DNA from: Floricoccus tropicus
Lineage (GTDB): Bacteria > Bacillota > Bacilli > Lactobacillales > Streptococcaceae
Length of the DNA stretch: 64,000 bases
Direction: 5' to 3'
NCBI RefSeq assembly: GCF_001832905.1
Contig: NZ_MKIR01000021.1
Span: 17,178-81,177 of the forward strand
The notes beneath the pieces are model-generated. The model was not told the origin of the DNA. It saw nothing but the letters and a program-made list of their open reading frames with translations, and made no database searches. Numbering within the stretch: position 1 is the first letter of the stretch; each line of letters begins with the position of its first letter. The translations under genes were made by a program, and so were the position numbers. Shown here in pieces: positions 1 to 7,549 of this stretch.

Positions 1-29
1 AAAATAAAATTTTATTTTTAAATAAAAAT

Positions 30-60
30 AGAAAAATCCCCTTGTATATATGCAAGAGGA
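30..60 (-). terminator. Intrinsic terminator of the lysine riboswitch
   Basis: Read on the minus strand, CCTCTTG (59-53) pairs with CAAGGGG (44-38) and is followed by a T-rich run. It lies directly downstream of the lysine aptamer and is its likely expression platform. Confidence 0.8.
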
Positions 61-75
61 TAGATAATTGGTATG

Positions 76-258
76 TTTTAAGTAAAGCTCAACTTTATTA
101 TAGAAAACTATAACAAAGACAGTTCGAATGCTATTTACATACGACCCAAAACCTAGTACAAGTGGATACTAAATTTTTCGGCATCTTTTCCTAGTCCCAC
201 GTCAATGTTCCACGAAACTCAATGGGGTTAATAAAAGATGCAACCTCTATACTCTATT
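76..258 (-). ncRNA. Lysine riboswitch (L-box) aptamer
   Basis: On the minus strand this stretch has the lysine-aptamer signatures: AGAGGTTGC near the 5' end (P1/P2), a long P2 arm closed by GCATCTTTT pairing with AAAAGATGC, then GCCGAA, then TGGGTCG, then GAACTGTC, and a closing GAGCTTTAC. P1 forms between GTATAG (252-247) and CTTTAC (87-82) with one U-U mismatch. A terminator follows at 60-30. The regulated gene lies off the left edge on the minus strand. From the family it should be a lysine transporter or a lysine biosynthesis gene; which one cannot be seen. Confidence 0.88.
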
Positions 259-362
259 AATATTTAATTTACACTTGATTCTAGCATTATTTTTTTTATA
301 AGTAAAGGAGAGGCTTTTAAGATTGTGAATTAAAATTTTTAATAGATATTAAGTGAAGTCTT

Positions 363-371
363 TGTTATAAT
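363..371 (+). promoter_or_regulatory. Extended -10 promoter of uppP
   Basis: TGT-TATAAT (363-371) is an extended -10 element without a good -35. Transcription would start about 28 nt before the uppP start codon. Confidence 0.55.
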
Positions 372-405
372 GATTTTGAATTAATATAAATAGATTGGAA
401 AATAT

Positions 406-1239
406 ATGATTGAAATAATTAAAGCGATATTTCTTGGTATCGTTGAAGGTATAACTGAATGGCTACCAATTTCAAGTACTGGTCACTTGATTTTAGTTGA
501 CGAGTTTCTTAAATTAAAAGGTAGCCCGGCATTCATCTCAATGTTTAATGTGGTAATTCAACTTGGAGCTATTATGGCAGTAGTTGTAATATACTTTGAT
601 AAACTTAACCCTTTTGATAAGAATAAAACTGGGAAAGAAAAAAGAAATACATGGCGTTTATGGACAAAAGTAGTAATTGCATCTTTACCAGCAGCAGTTA
701 TTGGTTTGAAATTTGACGATTGGTTTGAAGATCACTTTTATAACTTTGTAAGTGTTGCCTTAATGCTAATTATTTATGGTTTTGCTTTCATATTTGTAGA
801 AAAATGGGCAGAAGAAAAAACTCCAACTGTAACAAGCCTAAATAAGATGTCATATTCTTTTGCTTTTGGTATTGGTATGTTTCAGCTTTTAAGTTTAATG
901 CCAGGAACTAGCCGAAGTGGTGTTACTATTTTAGGGGCAATTATTTTAGGTGCTAGCCGTTATGTAGCAGCAGAGTTTACTTTCTTCTTAGGAATACCTG
1001 TAATGTTTGGTGCTAGTGGCTGGAAAATCTTCAAGTTTATTAGAGCAGGAGAAGCTTTATCTACACAGGAATTTTTCGTATTACTAGTTGCATCTTTAAC
1101 AGCATTCTTCGTATCAATTTTTGTAATTAAATTCTTGATGGATTACATTAAGAAACATGATTTTACAATCTTTGGTAAATATAGAATTGTACTTGGTACT
1201 ATCTTACTAATATACGCAGCGATTAAATTTATCTTTTAA
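406..1239 (+). CDS. uppP: Undecaprenyl-diphosphatase UppP (BacA)
   Basis: Integral membrane phosphatase that recycles the lipid carrier by converting undecaprenyl diphosphate to the monophosphate for peptidoglycan and wall polymer synthesis; overexpression in this family gives bacitracin resistance. The 277-aa length is typical. Both family motifs are present: [14 protein letters not shown] at residues 14-27 and MPGTSRSG near residue 165, which form the catalytic region. Multiple hydrophobic segments span the whole length. It is monocistronic, between its own promoter and a strong terminator. The Shine-Dalgarno sequence is weak (TTGGAAAA). Confidence 0.95.
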   Translation: MIEIIKAIFLGIVEGITEWLPISSTGHLILVDEFLKLKGSPAFISMFNVVIQLGAIMAVVVIYFDKLNPFDKNKTGKEKRNTWRLWTKVVIASLPAAVIGLKFDDWFEDHFYNFVSVALMLIIYGFAFIFVEKWAEEKTPTVTSLNKMSYSFAFGIGMFQLLSLMPGTSRSGVTILGAIILGASRYVAAEFTFFLGIPVMFGASGWKIFKFIRAGEALSTQEFFVLLVASLTAFFVSIFVIKFLMDYIKKHDFTIFGKYRIVLGTILLIYAAIKFIF

Positions 1240-1258
1240 TCTTTTCAAAAAAAGCTTT

Positions 1259-1288
1259 AAACCCTATTTCTTTTGGATAGGGTTTTTA
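1259..1288 (+). terminator. Terminator after uppP
   Basis: AAACCCTAT (1259-1267) pairs with ATAGGGTTT, followed by a T-run. Confidence 0.85.
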
Positions 1289-1322
1289 GATTGAAATTAT
1301 TTTCTATTATTGAATTTATTAC

Positions 1323-1426
1323 TTGATGAGCCTTGAATATTTTGCTATAATAGGTTCTTGTGAGTATACCTCACTTACGTCCTAGTGAGTAGGACGTCAT
1401 TAGACCAAAAGAGGAGGAGAGATTCA
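1323..1426 (+). promoter_or_regulatory. rpsF operon promoter and structured leader
   Basis: TTGATG (1323-1328), a 17-nt spacer and TATAAT (1346-1351, with upstream TG) form a strong promoter. The leader holds GTGAG-tatac-CTCAC (1360-1374) and ACGTCCTA-gtgag-TAGGACGT (1377-1397). The loop of the second hairpin (GTGAG) is complementary to CTCAC of the first, so a pseudoknot or switch is possible. S6:S18 autoregulatory leaders are known before rpsF operons; assignment to that class here is inference. Confidence 0.55.
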
Positions 1427-1720
1427 ATGACTAAATACGAAATTCTTTATATTATTCGTCCAAACATTGAGGAAGAAGCTAAAAAAGCTCTAGTTGAACG
1501 TTTTGATGGGATTCTAACTGAAAACGGTGCTACAATCATCGATTCAAAAGACTGGGAAAAACGTCGTTTAGCTTACGAAATTAACAGATTCAATGAAGGT
1601 TTATACCACATTGTTAATATCGAAGCAGCTACTGACTCAGCAGCAACTAGCGAATTTGATCGTCTTGCTAAAATCAACGGCGACATTCTTCGTCATATGA
1701 TCGTTAAAGTAGAAGCTTAA
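1427..1720 (+). CDS. rpsF: 30S ribosomal protein S6
   Basis: Small-subunit ribosomal protein that binds 16S rRNA together with S18. The start is set at ATG 1427, eight nt after a strong GAGGAGGAG; this gives 97 aa beginning MTKYEILYI, the family's normal length. An in-frame GTG at 1385 would add 14 residues lying inside the leader hairpin and is rejected. The order rpsF-ssb-rpsR is the standard Firmicutes operon, coupling translation with the replication gene ssb. Confidence 0.97.
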   Translation: MTKYEILYIIRPNIEEEAKKALVERFDGILTENGATIIDSKDWEKRRLAYEINRFNEGLYHIVNIEAATDSAATSEFDRLAKINGDILRHMIVKVEA

Positions 1721-1755
1721 TTCTAGTTTAATCAATCATAGGAGGACCATCTTAT

Positions 1756-2262
1756 ATGATTAATAACGTAGTATTGGTAGGGCGTTTGACAAAAGACATC
1801 GAGCTTCGTCAAACTGCTAGCGGACAATCAAATACAAGTTTCACCCTTGCGATTACTCGTAATTTCAAGAACCAAAATGGTGAATATGATGCTGACTTTG
1901 TTCAAGTAGTAGCTTGGAGACAAACCGCAGAATTTTTAGCTCGTTTCGGTGCTAAAAAAGGTAATCTTCTTGGTGTTACAGGACGAATTCAAACTCGTAA
2001 TTATGAAAATCAACAAGGACAACGTGTATATGTAACTGAAGTTGTTGCTGATAATGTTACTTTCCTTGAAAGTCGCGCAACTCGCGAAAGTCAAGGTGGT
2101 TCAACTGGTGGTGGCTATCAAGCTCCACAAGGAAACAGCAATAATAATTCATACGGTTCATCAACTCAACAAAACAATGTTCCTGATTTCGGACGTAACG
2201 ACTCTGATCCATTCGGTGGAGGAAGTCCAATCAACATTGATGATGATGATCTACCATTCTAA
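1756..2262 (+). CDS. ssb: Single-stranded DNA-binding protein
   Basis: Binds single-stranded DNA in replication, repair and recombination. The N-terminal OB fold covers roughly residues 1-110 ([14 protein letters not shown] start). It is followed by a Gly/Gln/Asn-rich disordered linker and the acidic tip DDDDLPF that recruits partner proteins. The 168-aa length is normal. A good ribosome site (AGGAGG) precedes ATG 1756. It is the middle gene of rpsF-ssb-rpsR. Confidence 0.97.
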   Translation: MINNVVLVGRLTKDIELRQTASGQSNTSFTLAITRNFKNQNGEYDADFVQVVAWRQTAEFLARFGAKKGNLLGVTGRIQTRNYENQQGQRVYVTEVVADNVTFLESRATRESQGGSTGGGYQAPQGNSNNNSYGSSTQQNNVPDFGRNDSDPFGGGSPINIDDDDLPF

Positions 2263-2393
2263 TACCTTATAGTAATATTAGTAATTCTTATGGATTACCA
2301 ATGTTAATTAAAGGTTCTCATATTTTATATGAGTAGTTGACTATTATAAGAACGTAATTTCAAAATTAAGAAATAATATAAGGAGAAAAAATC

Positions 2394-2639
2394 ATGGCTC
2401 AACAACGTCGTGGCGGATTCAAACGCCGTAAAAAAGTTGATTTTATTGCAGCTAATAAAATCGAACATGTAGACTACAAAGATACTGAACTTTTAAAACG
2501 TTTCATCAGTGAACGTGGTAAAATTTTACCTCGTCGTGTTACTGGTACTTCAGCTAAAAACCAACGTAAAGTGGTTACAGCTATCAAACGTGCTCGTGTA
2601 ATGGCTTTACTTCCATTCGTAGCAAACGATGAAAACTAA
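2394..2639 (+). CDS. rpsR: 30S ribosomal protein S18
   Basis: Small-subunit protein pairing with S6. It is 81 aa and strongly basic, with the family core around [10 protein letters not shown] and the C-terminal [11 protein letters not shown]. Ribosome site AAGGAG lies 8 nt upstream. The 131-nt gap after ssb contains a small hairpin (CTCATAT/ATATGAG, about 2317-2334) nested between GTTCT and AGAAC, which could be a processing or modulating structure. Confidence 0.97.
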   Translation: MAQQRRGGFKRRKKVDFIAANKIEHVDYKDTELLKRFISERGKILPRRVTGTSAKNQRKVVTAIKRARVMALLPFVANDEN

Positions 2640-2652
2640 AAAATAATAAAAT

Positions 2653-2680
2653 AAGAACTAGCCTAGGCTGGTTCTTTTTT
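2653..2680 (+). terminator. Terminator of the rpsF operon
   Basis: AGAACtAGCC and GGCTgGTTCT form a hairpin followed by TTTTTT. Confidence 0.88.
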
Positions 2681-2684
2681 CTTA

Positions 2685-2710
2685 TACAAAAAAGCAGCCT
2701 TAGCTGCTCC
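2685..2710 (-). terminator. Terminator of the DUF960 gene
   Basis: On the minus strand AGCAGC-taag-GCTGCT (2708-2693) is followed by a T-run. Confidence 0.8.
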
Positions 2711-2720
2711 AAAACAATAT

Positions 2721-3029
2721 TTACATTTCACTAGGAAGGATGACTGTTTCTCTTCCCATTCTATCCACAACATGTACTACGCTTGGCCAATCTTTGTCAT
2801 AAGGAAAGTCGAAATCAAAAGCTATTTTATCGTATGATCCTTCTTGTGAAAAAAGAATTGTAAGGTAACCGTCCTTGTTAATGAGGTCGAAATTAATAAT
2901 TGGTTCTAAAACAAAAACCCCTTTTAAGTTATTATCAATAATGTACCAAAATGAATCAATGACTTGACCTGGTAATTCAGATGCAATACCAAAGCTAGCA
3001 TACCTTCCACTTGTATTTGTAAAAGCCAT
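2721..3029 (-). CDS. DUF960 family protein
   Basis: A 102-aa protein of unknown function resembling the DUF960 family, which I know mainly from streptococci and lactococci. It begins MAFTNTSGRYASFGIAS and ends VILPSEM. It is predicted soluble with no signal peptide or membrane segment. It is monocistronic, convergent with the rpsF operon, with its own terminator and ribosome site (AGGGGTGAGAG). No function can be given. Confidence 0.8.
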   Translation of the reverse strand: MAFTNTSGRYASFGIASELPGQVIDSFWYIIDNNLKGVFVLEPIINFDLINKDGYLTILFSQEGSYDKIAFDFDFPYDKDWPSVVHVVDRMGRETVILPSEM

Positions 3030-3118
3030 CTTCTCTCACCCCTTTCTTTTTTTAGAAAATTCAATTAGAATGTAATCTAAGAATATATTAAAGAAATTAA
3101 AAGGTCAAGGAAAAGAAA

Positions 3119-3823
3119 TTGAGAATAGATGAACTCATAATGAAAAACTTTTTACTAAATAAAAAGGAAACGAAAAAGGCTATCAAAGAAGGGTTAGTAA
3201 CGGTTGATGGAGGAATCCCTACAAAAATTAGTCAAAATGTGGATAGTTCGGTACAAGAAGTTATCTTTCGTGGGGAAAAAGTAATTTTTTATCCCCATAA
3301 ATACTATATGCTCCACAAGCCTGTGCAAACAATCAGTGCAAACTCAGATGAAAAGTATGAGACGGTCTTTGATTTACTAGAAAATGTGGATAAGTCGGAA
3401 TTATATCTGGTTGGTAGACTAGATTTTTGGACAAGTGGACTTCTTTTAATCACAGATAATGGGAAATTGGGGAGAAGTATGCTAAATCCTGAGAGTCATG
3501 TGGAGAAAATATATCAAGTTACCACCAAAGAACCACTCGTAGTATCAGATGTGGATAAGTTTGCGCAAGGGCTTTTAATTGATGGTGATGTGTTATTGAA
3601 ACCTGCTCAGTTAGAAATTACTGACGCCCATCATGCCAATGTAAAAATTTCTGAGGGACGGAACAGACAAGTGAGGAAGATGTTCCTCTCCACAGGGAAG
3701 CTTGTAACTGAACTTAAACGTATTAAATTTGGACCACTTGATTTGGATGAGGACTTAGCACCTGGTCAATACAGGGAATTAACTATTAAAGAAGTAGAGT
3801 CACTAATACCACACTTTAATTAA
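3119..3823 (+). CDS. 16S rRNA pseudouridine synthase, RsuA family
   Basis: Isomerises a uridine of small-subunit rRNA to pseudouridine. An S4-like RNA-binding N terminus (residues 1-45) is followed by the RsuA catalytic domain; the catalytic Asp is in GRLD near residue 103, followed by TSGLLLIT. Family members usually have an Asp two residues after GRLD (GRLDxDT); here it is Trp (GRLDFWT). At 234 aa the length fits. The start is TTG with a modest AAGGAAA upstream. Its stop overlaps the recX stop on the other strand by 4 bp. Confidence 0.85.
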   Translation: MRIDELIMKNFLLNKKETKKAIKEGLVTVDGGIPTKISQNVDSSVQEVIFRGEKVIFYPHKYYMLHKPVQTISANSDEKYETVFDLLENVDKSELYLVGRLDFWTSGLLLITDNGKLGRSMLNPESHVEKIYQVTTKEPLVVSDVDKFAQGLLIDGDVLLKPAQLEITDAHHANVKISEGRNRQVRKMFLSTGKLVTELKRIKFGPLDLDEDLAPGQYRELTIKEVESLIPHFN

Positions 3824-4614
3824 AAGTCATATTCTCTAAGTTCCCTATTAATGGTATCAAAGTCAAATCCTTTACGTGCTAATGATTGAATAACTCGCTG
3901 TTTGAGATCATATCCGCCATATTTTCGACCATATTTTCTCAGACTTTTTTCTATTTCGCTTTGAATTAAATCACTTTCCTGCTCACTATCTGATTCGAGC
4001 TCTAAACTTTCAATTGCAGTTTTTGCAATATCATAAGAAAATCCTTTAGTTACAAGAGATTGATTTATTTTAATTTTAAGCATTTTAAGAGGTAGCTTAC
4101 TATACTTTTGCATGACTAACTTTTCAGCGATGTTAGTTGCGACATCAACTTGACTTTCTCTTGTATAAGTTTGACTCATAATTTCATCAATTAAGTCGGT
4201 TTTTATACCTTTTGTAGAAAGCTTTTGTTTAATTTGATAAGGGCCGTTTGTCTGAGAGTTTATTTTACTGTTGATGAAACTTTCAGTATAAGAAGCATCA
4301 TCAATATATTTACTAGATTCTAGCTCATCAATTATACGAGCAATTTGGCGGTTATCTATTTCGTGCTCTTGTAAATATTTAATAACTTCAACTTTAGTTC
4401 TCATTTTAAAGCTAATATAGTAGATGGCTAAATTTTTTCCACGCGAAAAGTTTGCAAATTCAATGATTTCTTTTAGTTGCTTTTCACTGTATTCAGCAGC
4501 TCTAGACATCATATATTTAACTACAGTATCTTCAGTGACATAAATTGTATCATGCTTATCAAATTCGACTTTATATAGTCGTTTTTTCTTTTCTATTGCT
4601 GTGATCTTTATCAT
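3820..4614 (-). CDS. recX: Recombination regulator RecX
   Basis: Modulates RecA filament activity. I set the start at ATG 4614, giving 264 aa beginning MIKITAIEKKKRLYKVEFD, which matches the long Firmicutes RecX; the upstream ATG at 4653 would add 13 unconserved residues and lies upstream of the apparent -10. The body consists of three-helix repeats (for example DIAKTAIESL and LKQRVIQSLARKGFDFD). On the minus strand TATAAT (4627-4622) lies 7 nt before ATG 4614 and there is no Shine-Dalgarno, so the mRNA is probably leaderless. Confidence 0.88.
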   Translation of the reverse strand: MIKITAIEKKKRLYKVEFDKHDTIYVTEDTVVKYMMSRAAEYSEKQLKEIIEFANFSRGKNLAIYYISFKMRTKVEVIKYLQEHEIDNRQIARIIDELESSKYIDDASYTESFINSKINSQTNGPYQIKQKLSTKGIKTDLIDEIMSQTYTRESQVDVATNIAEKLVMQKYSKLPLKMLKIKINQSLVTKGFSYDIAKTAIESLELESDSEQESDLIQSEIEKSLRKYGRKYGGYDLKQRVIQSLARKGFDFDTINRELREYDF

Positions 4615-4683
4615 GTATCTTATTATACGTGAAAAAATTGCAAAAGTAGTCATAGAAATTTATTTTTTATTTATATATAATAT

Positions 4684-4740
4684 TTGACAAAAAGTAACTA
4701 AGTCGTTACACTATAAATGTAAACAATTGATTACATTATG
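4684..4740 (+). promoter_or_regulatory. Putative promoter and two operators of the Xre gene
   Basis: TTGACA at 4684-4689 with a weak TACACT or TATAAA downstream. Two inverted repeats lie here: GTAAC-n6-GTTAC (4694-4709) and TGTAA-n8-TTACA centred on CAATTG (4718-4735). They flank the likely transcription start and would fit autorepression by the downstream HTH protein. Confidence 0.5.
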
Positions 4741-4756
4741 AAAGCAGGTCTTTACA

Positions 4757-4957
4757 TTGATAAAAAATAGATTGAAGGTCTTGAGGGCAGAACGCGACTG
4801 GACTCAGGCGGACTTGGCAGAAAGGGCAGGCATATCTAGACAGGCAGTAATTTCTATAGAAAAATACAAATATACACCATCACTCGATTTAGCTTTTACC
4901 CTAGCAAAAGTATTTGGTGTGGATATAACTGAAGTTTTTGTGCAAGAGGAAGATTAG
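4757..4957 (+). CDS. Xre-family HTH transcriptional regulator (small)
   Basis: A 66-aa cytoplasmic DNA-binding protein made almost entirely of one helix-turn-helix: the RNRLKVLRAERDWTQADLAE start, recognition helix around SRQAVISIEKY, and a tail typical of the small YozG/PlcR-like regulators. The start is TTG 4757. It lies 10 nt before the first of three related small membrane proteins. This arrangement (short Xre regulator plus small membrane protein) is recurrent in Firmicutes; the ligand or target is unknown. Confidence 0.85.
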   Translation: MIKNRLKVLRAERDWTQADLAERAGISRQAVISIEKYKYTPSLDLAFTLAKVFGVDITEVFVQEED

Positions 4958-4967
4958 GAAGGAAAAC

Positions 4968-5288
4968 ATGATGGGTTCTTTTACAATTATTAATGCAATT
5001 ATTACTATATTTAGTGTATGGTCGGTATCTTTTCGTGACAAAAAACGTAAGGAGTACAATAATGATGAACGTTGGAAAACAGTTGAGCAAAAAGCAGCAA
5101 GTATATTTAGTTGGTATTTATTATCGATAATGATTTTGGCATTTGTTGCAACAGTACTAATCGATATCCTGAAAATAAGAGATGGCCAACTGTCTTATTC
5201 AGAAGTTGCTAGTTTGATTTTCACTCTTACATCAGTTCCAATAGCTCTATACGGACTTGCTTTAAAGTATTATGATTCAAGAATATGA
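4968..5288 (+). CDS. Small membrane protein with DERW motif (copy 1)
   Basis: A 106-aa membrane protein of unknown function, co-transcribed with the Xre regulator. The start is ATG 4968 after AGGAAGGA. An N-terminal hydrophobic stretch (about residues 3-17) is followed by a charged segment with YNNDERWKTVEQKA, then two membrane helices (about 47-66 and 79-98) and a final ALKYYDS. The same layout recurs in the next two tandem genes. It resembles the DUF2178/DUF3796-type proteins that often follow small Xre regulators; that label is tentative. Confidence 0.75.
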   Translation: MMGSFTIINAIITIFSVWSVSFRDKKRKEYNNDERWKTVEQKAASIFSWYLLSIMILAFVATVLIDILKIRDGQLSYSEVASLIFTLTSVPIALYGLALKYYDSRI

Positions 5289-5299
5289 AAGTAGATTAA

Positions 5300-5701
5300 A
5301 TGAATAGTTTTGTATTTTGGATAATAGTTAGGATGATTCTTGCTGTTGTTATAGGTTTTCCATTAATATATATTATTTTTAAATATATATATTATTGTAG
5401 TGATAAAGAAAATTAATATGGAAACTACGAGCGCTGGATGATTATAGAATTAAAAGCTAGCAATATTATTAGAAGGTATTACGACACATGCTGTTGTACT
5501 GGCTGTTTTATCTATCTAGCCTAGATTTTGGTAAGGGCAGTTAGTTTATTAGTTTTTGATAACATTTTACAAAAAGATAGTATTTCTTTGATAGTAATAT
5601 TTGCGACTCTAGCAACATTTTCAATTATTGTAGAGTATTTTGCTTTAAGATCTATGATAAAAATATGTAAAATAGTAAAGGATAAAAATTATGGATTATG
5701 A
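5300..5701 (+). pseudogene. Decayed middle copy of the DERW membrane-protein family
   Basis: One reading frame from ATG 5300 to TGA 5699-5701 is interrupted by TAA at 5414-5416 and TAG at 5522-5524. Read through, it gives the family layout: an N-terminal hydrophobic segment, then YGNYERWMIIELKASN (compare YGEDERWKIIREKAGN in the next gene), then a final membrane segment with EYFALRS. Both stops are in frame and no frameshift is needed. The two intact neighbours are tandem paralogues, so this is a dead copy. Confidence 0.8.
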
Positions 5702-6032
5702 TTTAATACAACTTATCATCAATATTTTACTTTCATTATTATTTATTTGGTATATTATTTACTCAAGAAACAAAGTGAAAGAATATGGAGAAGATGAGAG
5801 ATGGAAAATAATTAGAGAAAAAGCTGGTAATGTTTCAAGATACTATTATTATTTTGCTTTAGATTTTTTCTTAGTTGTATCATTAGTTTTTACGATATTA
5901 AAAAGATTTTACCCAAATTTAAAGACTATAAATATTGATTCTTATAGTGTAATTACGATAATAATAATTGTATTATCTATTGGATTTTTAGTTGATCTCT
6001 TTGCCCTTAAATATTTTGATAAAAAAATGTAA
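5691..6032 (+). CDS. Small membrane protein with DERW motif (copy 3)
   Basis: A 113-aa paralogue of the proteins upstream: an N-terminal helix (about residues 6-22), the motif YGEDERWKIIREKAGN, two further membrane helices (about 53-71 and 86-105) and the terminal ALKYFDKK. The start overlaps the end of the dead copy by 11 nt; AAAGGATAAA is the likely ribosome site. Function unknown. Confidence 0.75.
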   Translation: MDYDLIQLIINILLSLLFIWYIIYSRNKVKEYGEDERWKIIREKAGNVSRYYYYFALDFFLVVSLVFTILKRFYPNLKTINIDSYSVITIIIIVLSIGFLVDLFALKYFDKKM

Positions 6033-6035
6033 AAA

Positions 6036-6058
6036 AAACTCGTCTAATGGCGAGTTTT
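6036..6058 (+). terminator. Terminator after the DERW gene cluster
   Basis: AACTCG-tctaatgg-CGAGTTTT hairpin. Confidence 0.7.
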
Positions 6059-6077
6059 AGGTTCTATAAGATAGATA

Positions 6078-6106
6078 AAGAGCACAATTTAAAATTGTGC
6101 TCTTTT
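6078..6106. terminator. Bidirectional terminator between convergent genes
   Basis: Near-perfect hairpin AAAGAGCACAATTT / AAATTGTGCTCTTTT with A and T flanks; it serves the minus-strand nox gene and may back up the plus-strand cluster. Confidence 0.85.
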
Positions 6107-6112
6107 ATATAA

Positions 6113-7444
6113 TTATTCAGCTTTTAATGCAGCTACAGTAATGTAGTTGTATGGTTGGTTGAAATGTGGTAAGAAGAAGATATCAAGAAGTTTAAGTTTA
6201 TCAATAGTTAGTTTTTCTTGAATAGCTAAACTGAACATATGGATAGTTCCTGACATATCTTGTCTAGATGCTAATTGAGCACCAACGATACGACGACTTC
6301 CTTTTTCATAAACGATTTTGATTTTAACCATTTCATTATTTTCTTTGATGAAAGCAGGTTTTTGTAAATCTTCAAATTCAGTTGAAAGAACTTCAATTCC
6401 AAATTTATCAGCAGCTTTAACAGAAAGACCTGTAGAAACTAAATCAAGACCGAAGATTGAAATACCATTTGAACCTTGAACACCGATTGCATCTACAACA
6501 GTTCCACCAATGTTGTGACCTGCAACAATTCCTGAACGAACAGCATTAGAAGCAAGAGCGATGTATGTAGTATCTTGAAGTGCATTAGAATAGATAGTAG
6601 CACAGTCACCTACAGCGTATACATCTGGGTTACTTGTTTGTTGATGGTTATCTACAAGGTAAGCACCATTTCTGAAAGTTTCAAGGTCATCAGCTCCAAG
6701 AGCAGCATTGGCAGTGAAACCAATAGCGTTGATTACCATATCAACATCATAAGAACCTTTGTCAGTTACTAAGCGTTCAACACGTTTGTCACCTTCGTAA
6801 GCAGTAGCCAATTCACCAAAGTGAAGCTCAATACCGTTATCTTCAAGGTTTTTATCCATTAATTTAGCGAATTCTTCATCGTAATATGAAGCAAGTGAAG
6901 TAGATTCAGCATCAAATAGTAATACATTTTTACCACGACGACGAGCAGCTTCAGCAATTTCAACACCGATGTATCCAGCTCCGATTACAGCAACGGTTTC
7001 AACTTCTGGACGGCTCAAATCTTTATCAACTTCTTGACCTTCTTGGAAAAGTTTAAGGAAGTGTAATCCTTCAAGATCTTTACCAGGAATGTTTGGAATA
7101 ATTGGACGAGAACCAGTAGCAAGGATCAATTTATCATAATCTTCTACGATTTCTTTTCCATCGCGGTCTGTAGCATAAACTTTTTTGCCATTAAAATCAA
7201 TTTTATCAACAGCAGTTTCCATGTGGATACGTGCGCCTTTATGAATAAACTCTTCTTCGTTAGTATAGAAAAGACCTTCATAACCATCGATTTGACGTCC
7301 TACCCAAAGAGCAGTACCACAACCAAGGTAGCTCAAGTTTGAGTTACGGTCGATCATTACAATTTCTTGATCTGGATAGTTATCCAATAGAGTGTTTGCA
7401 GCGGCGATACCAGCATGGTTGGTACCAATAATAACTGTTTTCAT
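6113..7444 (-). CDS. nox: NADH oxidase (water-forming, Nox-2 type)
   Basis: FAD enzyme of the pyridine nucleotide-disulfide family that reduces O2 to water with NADH and so regenerates NAD+ for fermentation. It is 443 aa. The N-terminal FAD-binding fold starts MKTVIIGTNHAG; the single redox-active cysteine is C42 in SYLGCGTALW, diagnostic of Nox and Npr; the NADH-binding fold has VIGAGYIGVEIAEA, and VYAVGDCA is the second FAD contact. A minus-strand promoter TTGCTA-17-TAAAAT is visible upstream. Water-forming versus peroxide-forming chemistry is inferred from family resemblance. Confidence 0.93.
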   Translation of the reverse strand: MKTVIIGTNHAGIAAANTLLDNYPDQEIVMIDRNSNLSYLGCGTALWVGRQIDGYEGLFYTNEEEFIHKGARIHMETAVDKIDFNGKKVYATDRDGKEIVEDYDKLILATGSRPIIPNIPGKDLEGLHFLKLFQEGQEVDKDLSRPEVETVAVIGAGYIGVEIAEAARRRGKNVLLFDAESTSLASYYDEEFAKLMDKNLEDNGIELHFGELATAYEGDKRVERLVTDKGSYDVDMVINAIGFTANAALGADDLETFRNGAYLVDNHQQTSNPDVYAVGDCATIYSNALQDTTYIALASNAVRSGIVAGHNIGGTVVDAIGVQGSNGISIFGLDLVSTGLSVKAADKFGIEVLSTEFEDLQKPAFIKENNEMVKIKIVYEKGSRRIVGAQLASRQDMSGTIHMFSLAIQEKLTIDKLKLLDIFFLPHFNQPYNYITVAALKAE

Positions 7445-7549
7445 AGTTAATTATTCCCCTTTATTTTTTAAGATAGTTTTATTTTACACAAAAACATAAC
7501 TATTAGCAATATTTTAGCTTATAATTTAGAAATTTTGTATCCGTTAACA

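Noticed and set aside
2042..2272. 76-aa ORF inside ssb in another frame
   Set aside because: It lies entirely within ssb, has low-complexity composition and no ribosome site.
5300..5701. Two separate small genes instead of one pseudogene
   Set aside because: The pieces share one frame and line up with different parts of the intact neighbours; the second piece has no start or ribosome site.
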